Assembly: GCA_021234535.1 (NCBI GenBank) | Contig: CM037843.1 | Span: 9,856,979 to 9,920,978 of the forward strand | Direction: 5' to 3' | Source of the DNA: Stichopus chloronotus | Lineage: Eukaryota > Echinodermata > Holothuroidea > Aspidochirotida > Stichopodidae | Length of the DNA stretch: 64,000 bases | Part shown: positions 63,660 to 64,000 of the stretch, one piece after another | Layout: each line of letters begins with the position of its first letter | How positions within the stretch are numbered: position 1 is the first letter of the stretch | Position numbers and translations under genes: made by a program | The notes under the pieces: generated by a model | What the model was told of the DNA's origin: nothing | Database searches by the model: none | Seen by the model: the letters and a program-made list of their open reading frames with translations, nothing else

Positions 63660-64000
63660 GAACTGACCAATCACGTACTATTGCAAGATCTCAAGGAGAC
63701 ACGGTGCTTTCCCCCTTTTCATTTCTAATGTGTTCCTTTACTTGTACTGACTGACGGAAGAGAATAAAGAACAAAGTTAATAAACTCGGGGTAAGCACCG
63801 GAAACTGAATTGTATATGATCCCTGAGTACGGTAGAGTGTAACGTTTACCATACACATTAGTAGGAACAGACGCAGCAAACACATTCACCGGATCATGTG
63901 ACTAACTGCTGATCATATTTTTTTACCTCAAAATATTCGAGGAGAATAACTTGTTAGGCGCTTCGGTCCCTAAATTTTGGCTTAAGAGCCTGATTTCCTT
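63660..64000. other. non-coding end of the window
   Basis: No supported exon; one 64-codon minus-strand frame (63691-63885) looks random. Confidence 0.35.

Overview
The window is AT-rich eukaryotic DNA with widely spaced short exons bounded by GT/AG introns, many long TA microsatellites, MITE-like inverted repeats and a Tx1/L1-type LINE. Domain content (immunoglobulin receptor, CD225-like membrane protein) indicates a metazoan. The repeat style and exon structure suggest a marine invertebrate deuterostome such as an echinoderm (a sea cucumber is plausible), but no sequence here fixes the species. Exon models below were assembled by eye from reading frame, intron phase and splice consensus; none is backed by transcripts or a database search.

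Left third (1-31,900): mostly non-coding. It holds a near-perfect 174 bp MITE (4625-4798), TA microsatellites, a 7-bp GGCTATA array (18.8-19.0 kb), and a ~2.1 kb non-autonomous element-like block with degenerate TACTCG repeats (24.8-26.9 kb). A few small coding candidates occur. The best is a two-exon gene for a 54-residue predicted secreted peptide (23800-24137, + strand). A SEA-domain-like exon (minus, 4.95-5.16 kb) and several isolated exon candidates are weaker.

Centre (31,943-43,584 and beyond, + strand): the main gene is a type I membrane receptor with a signal peptide, four Ig-like domains encoded by phase 1-1 exons, one transmembrane helix and a tyrosine-containing tail with a canonical ITIM (LDYQSV). 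Its first post-membrane intron carries a nearly full-length LINE of about 5.2 kb in the sense direction, set between TA microsatellites. The LINE has an intact ORF1 and an ORF2 broken by one frameshift and one stop. Downstream are several phase-compatible candidate tail exons and possible alternative ends (43.1-61.7 kb), suggesting a receptor with interchangeable cytoplasmic tails.

Right third (49,800-64,000): a minus-strand two-exon gene at 49,860-51,189 whose reading frame is interrupted by a single TAA followed by 129 more open codons; a 268 bp foldback element built of CACTTAAGTG palindromes (51,962-52,229); more TA tracts; and a minus-strand CD225/dispanin-like gene (59,269-62,123, perhaps starting at 63,659). 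If the models hold, the right half contains an inhibitory-type Ig receptor next to a CD225-family gene, both membrane proteins of types often found in immune settings. That link is inference from family knowledge only.
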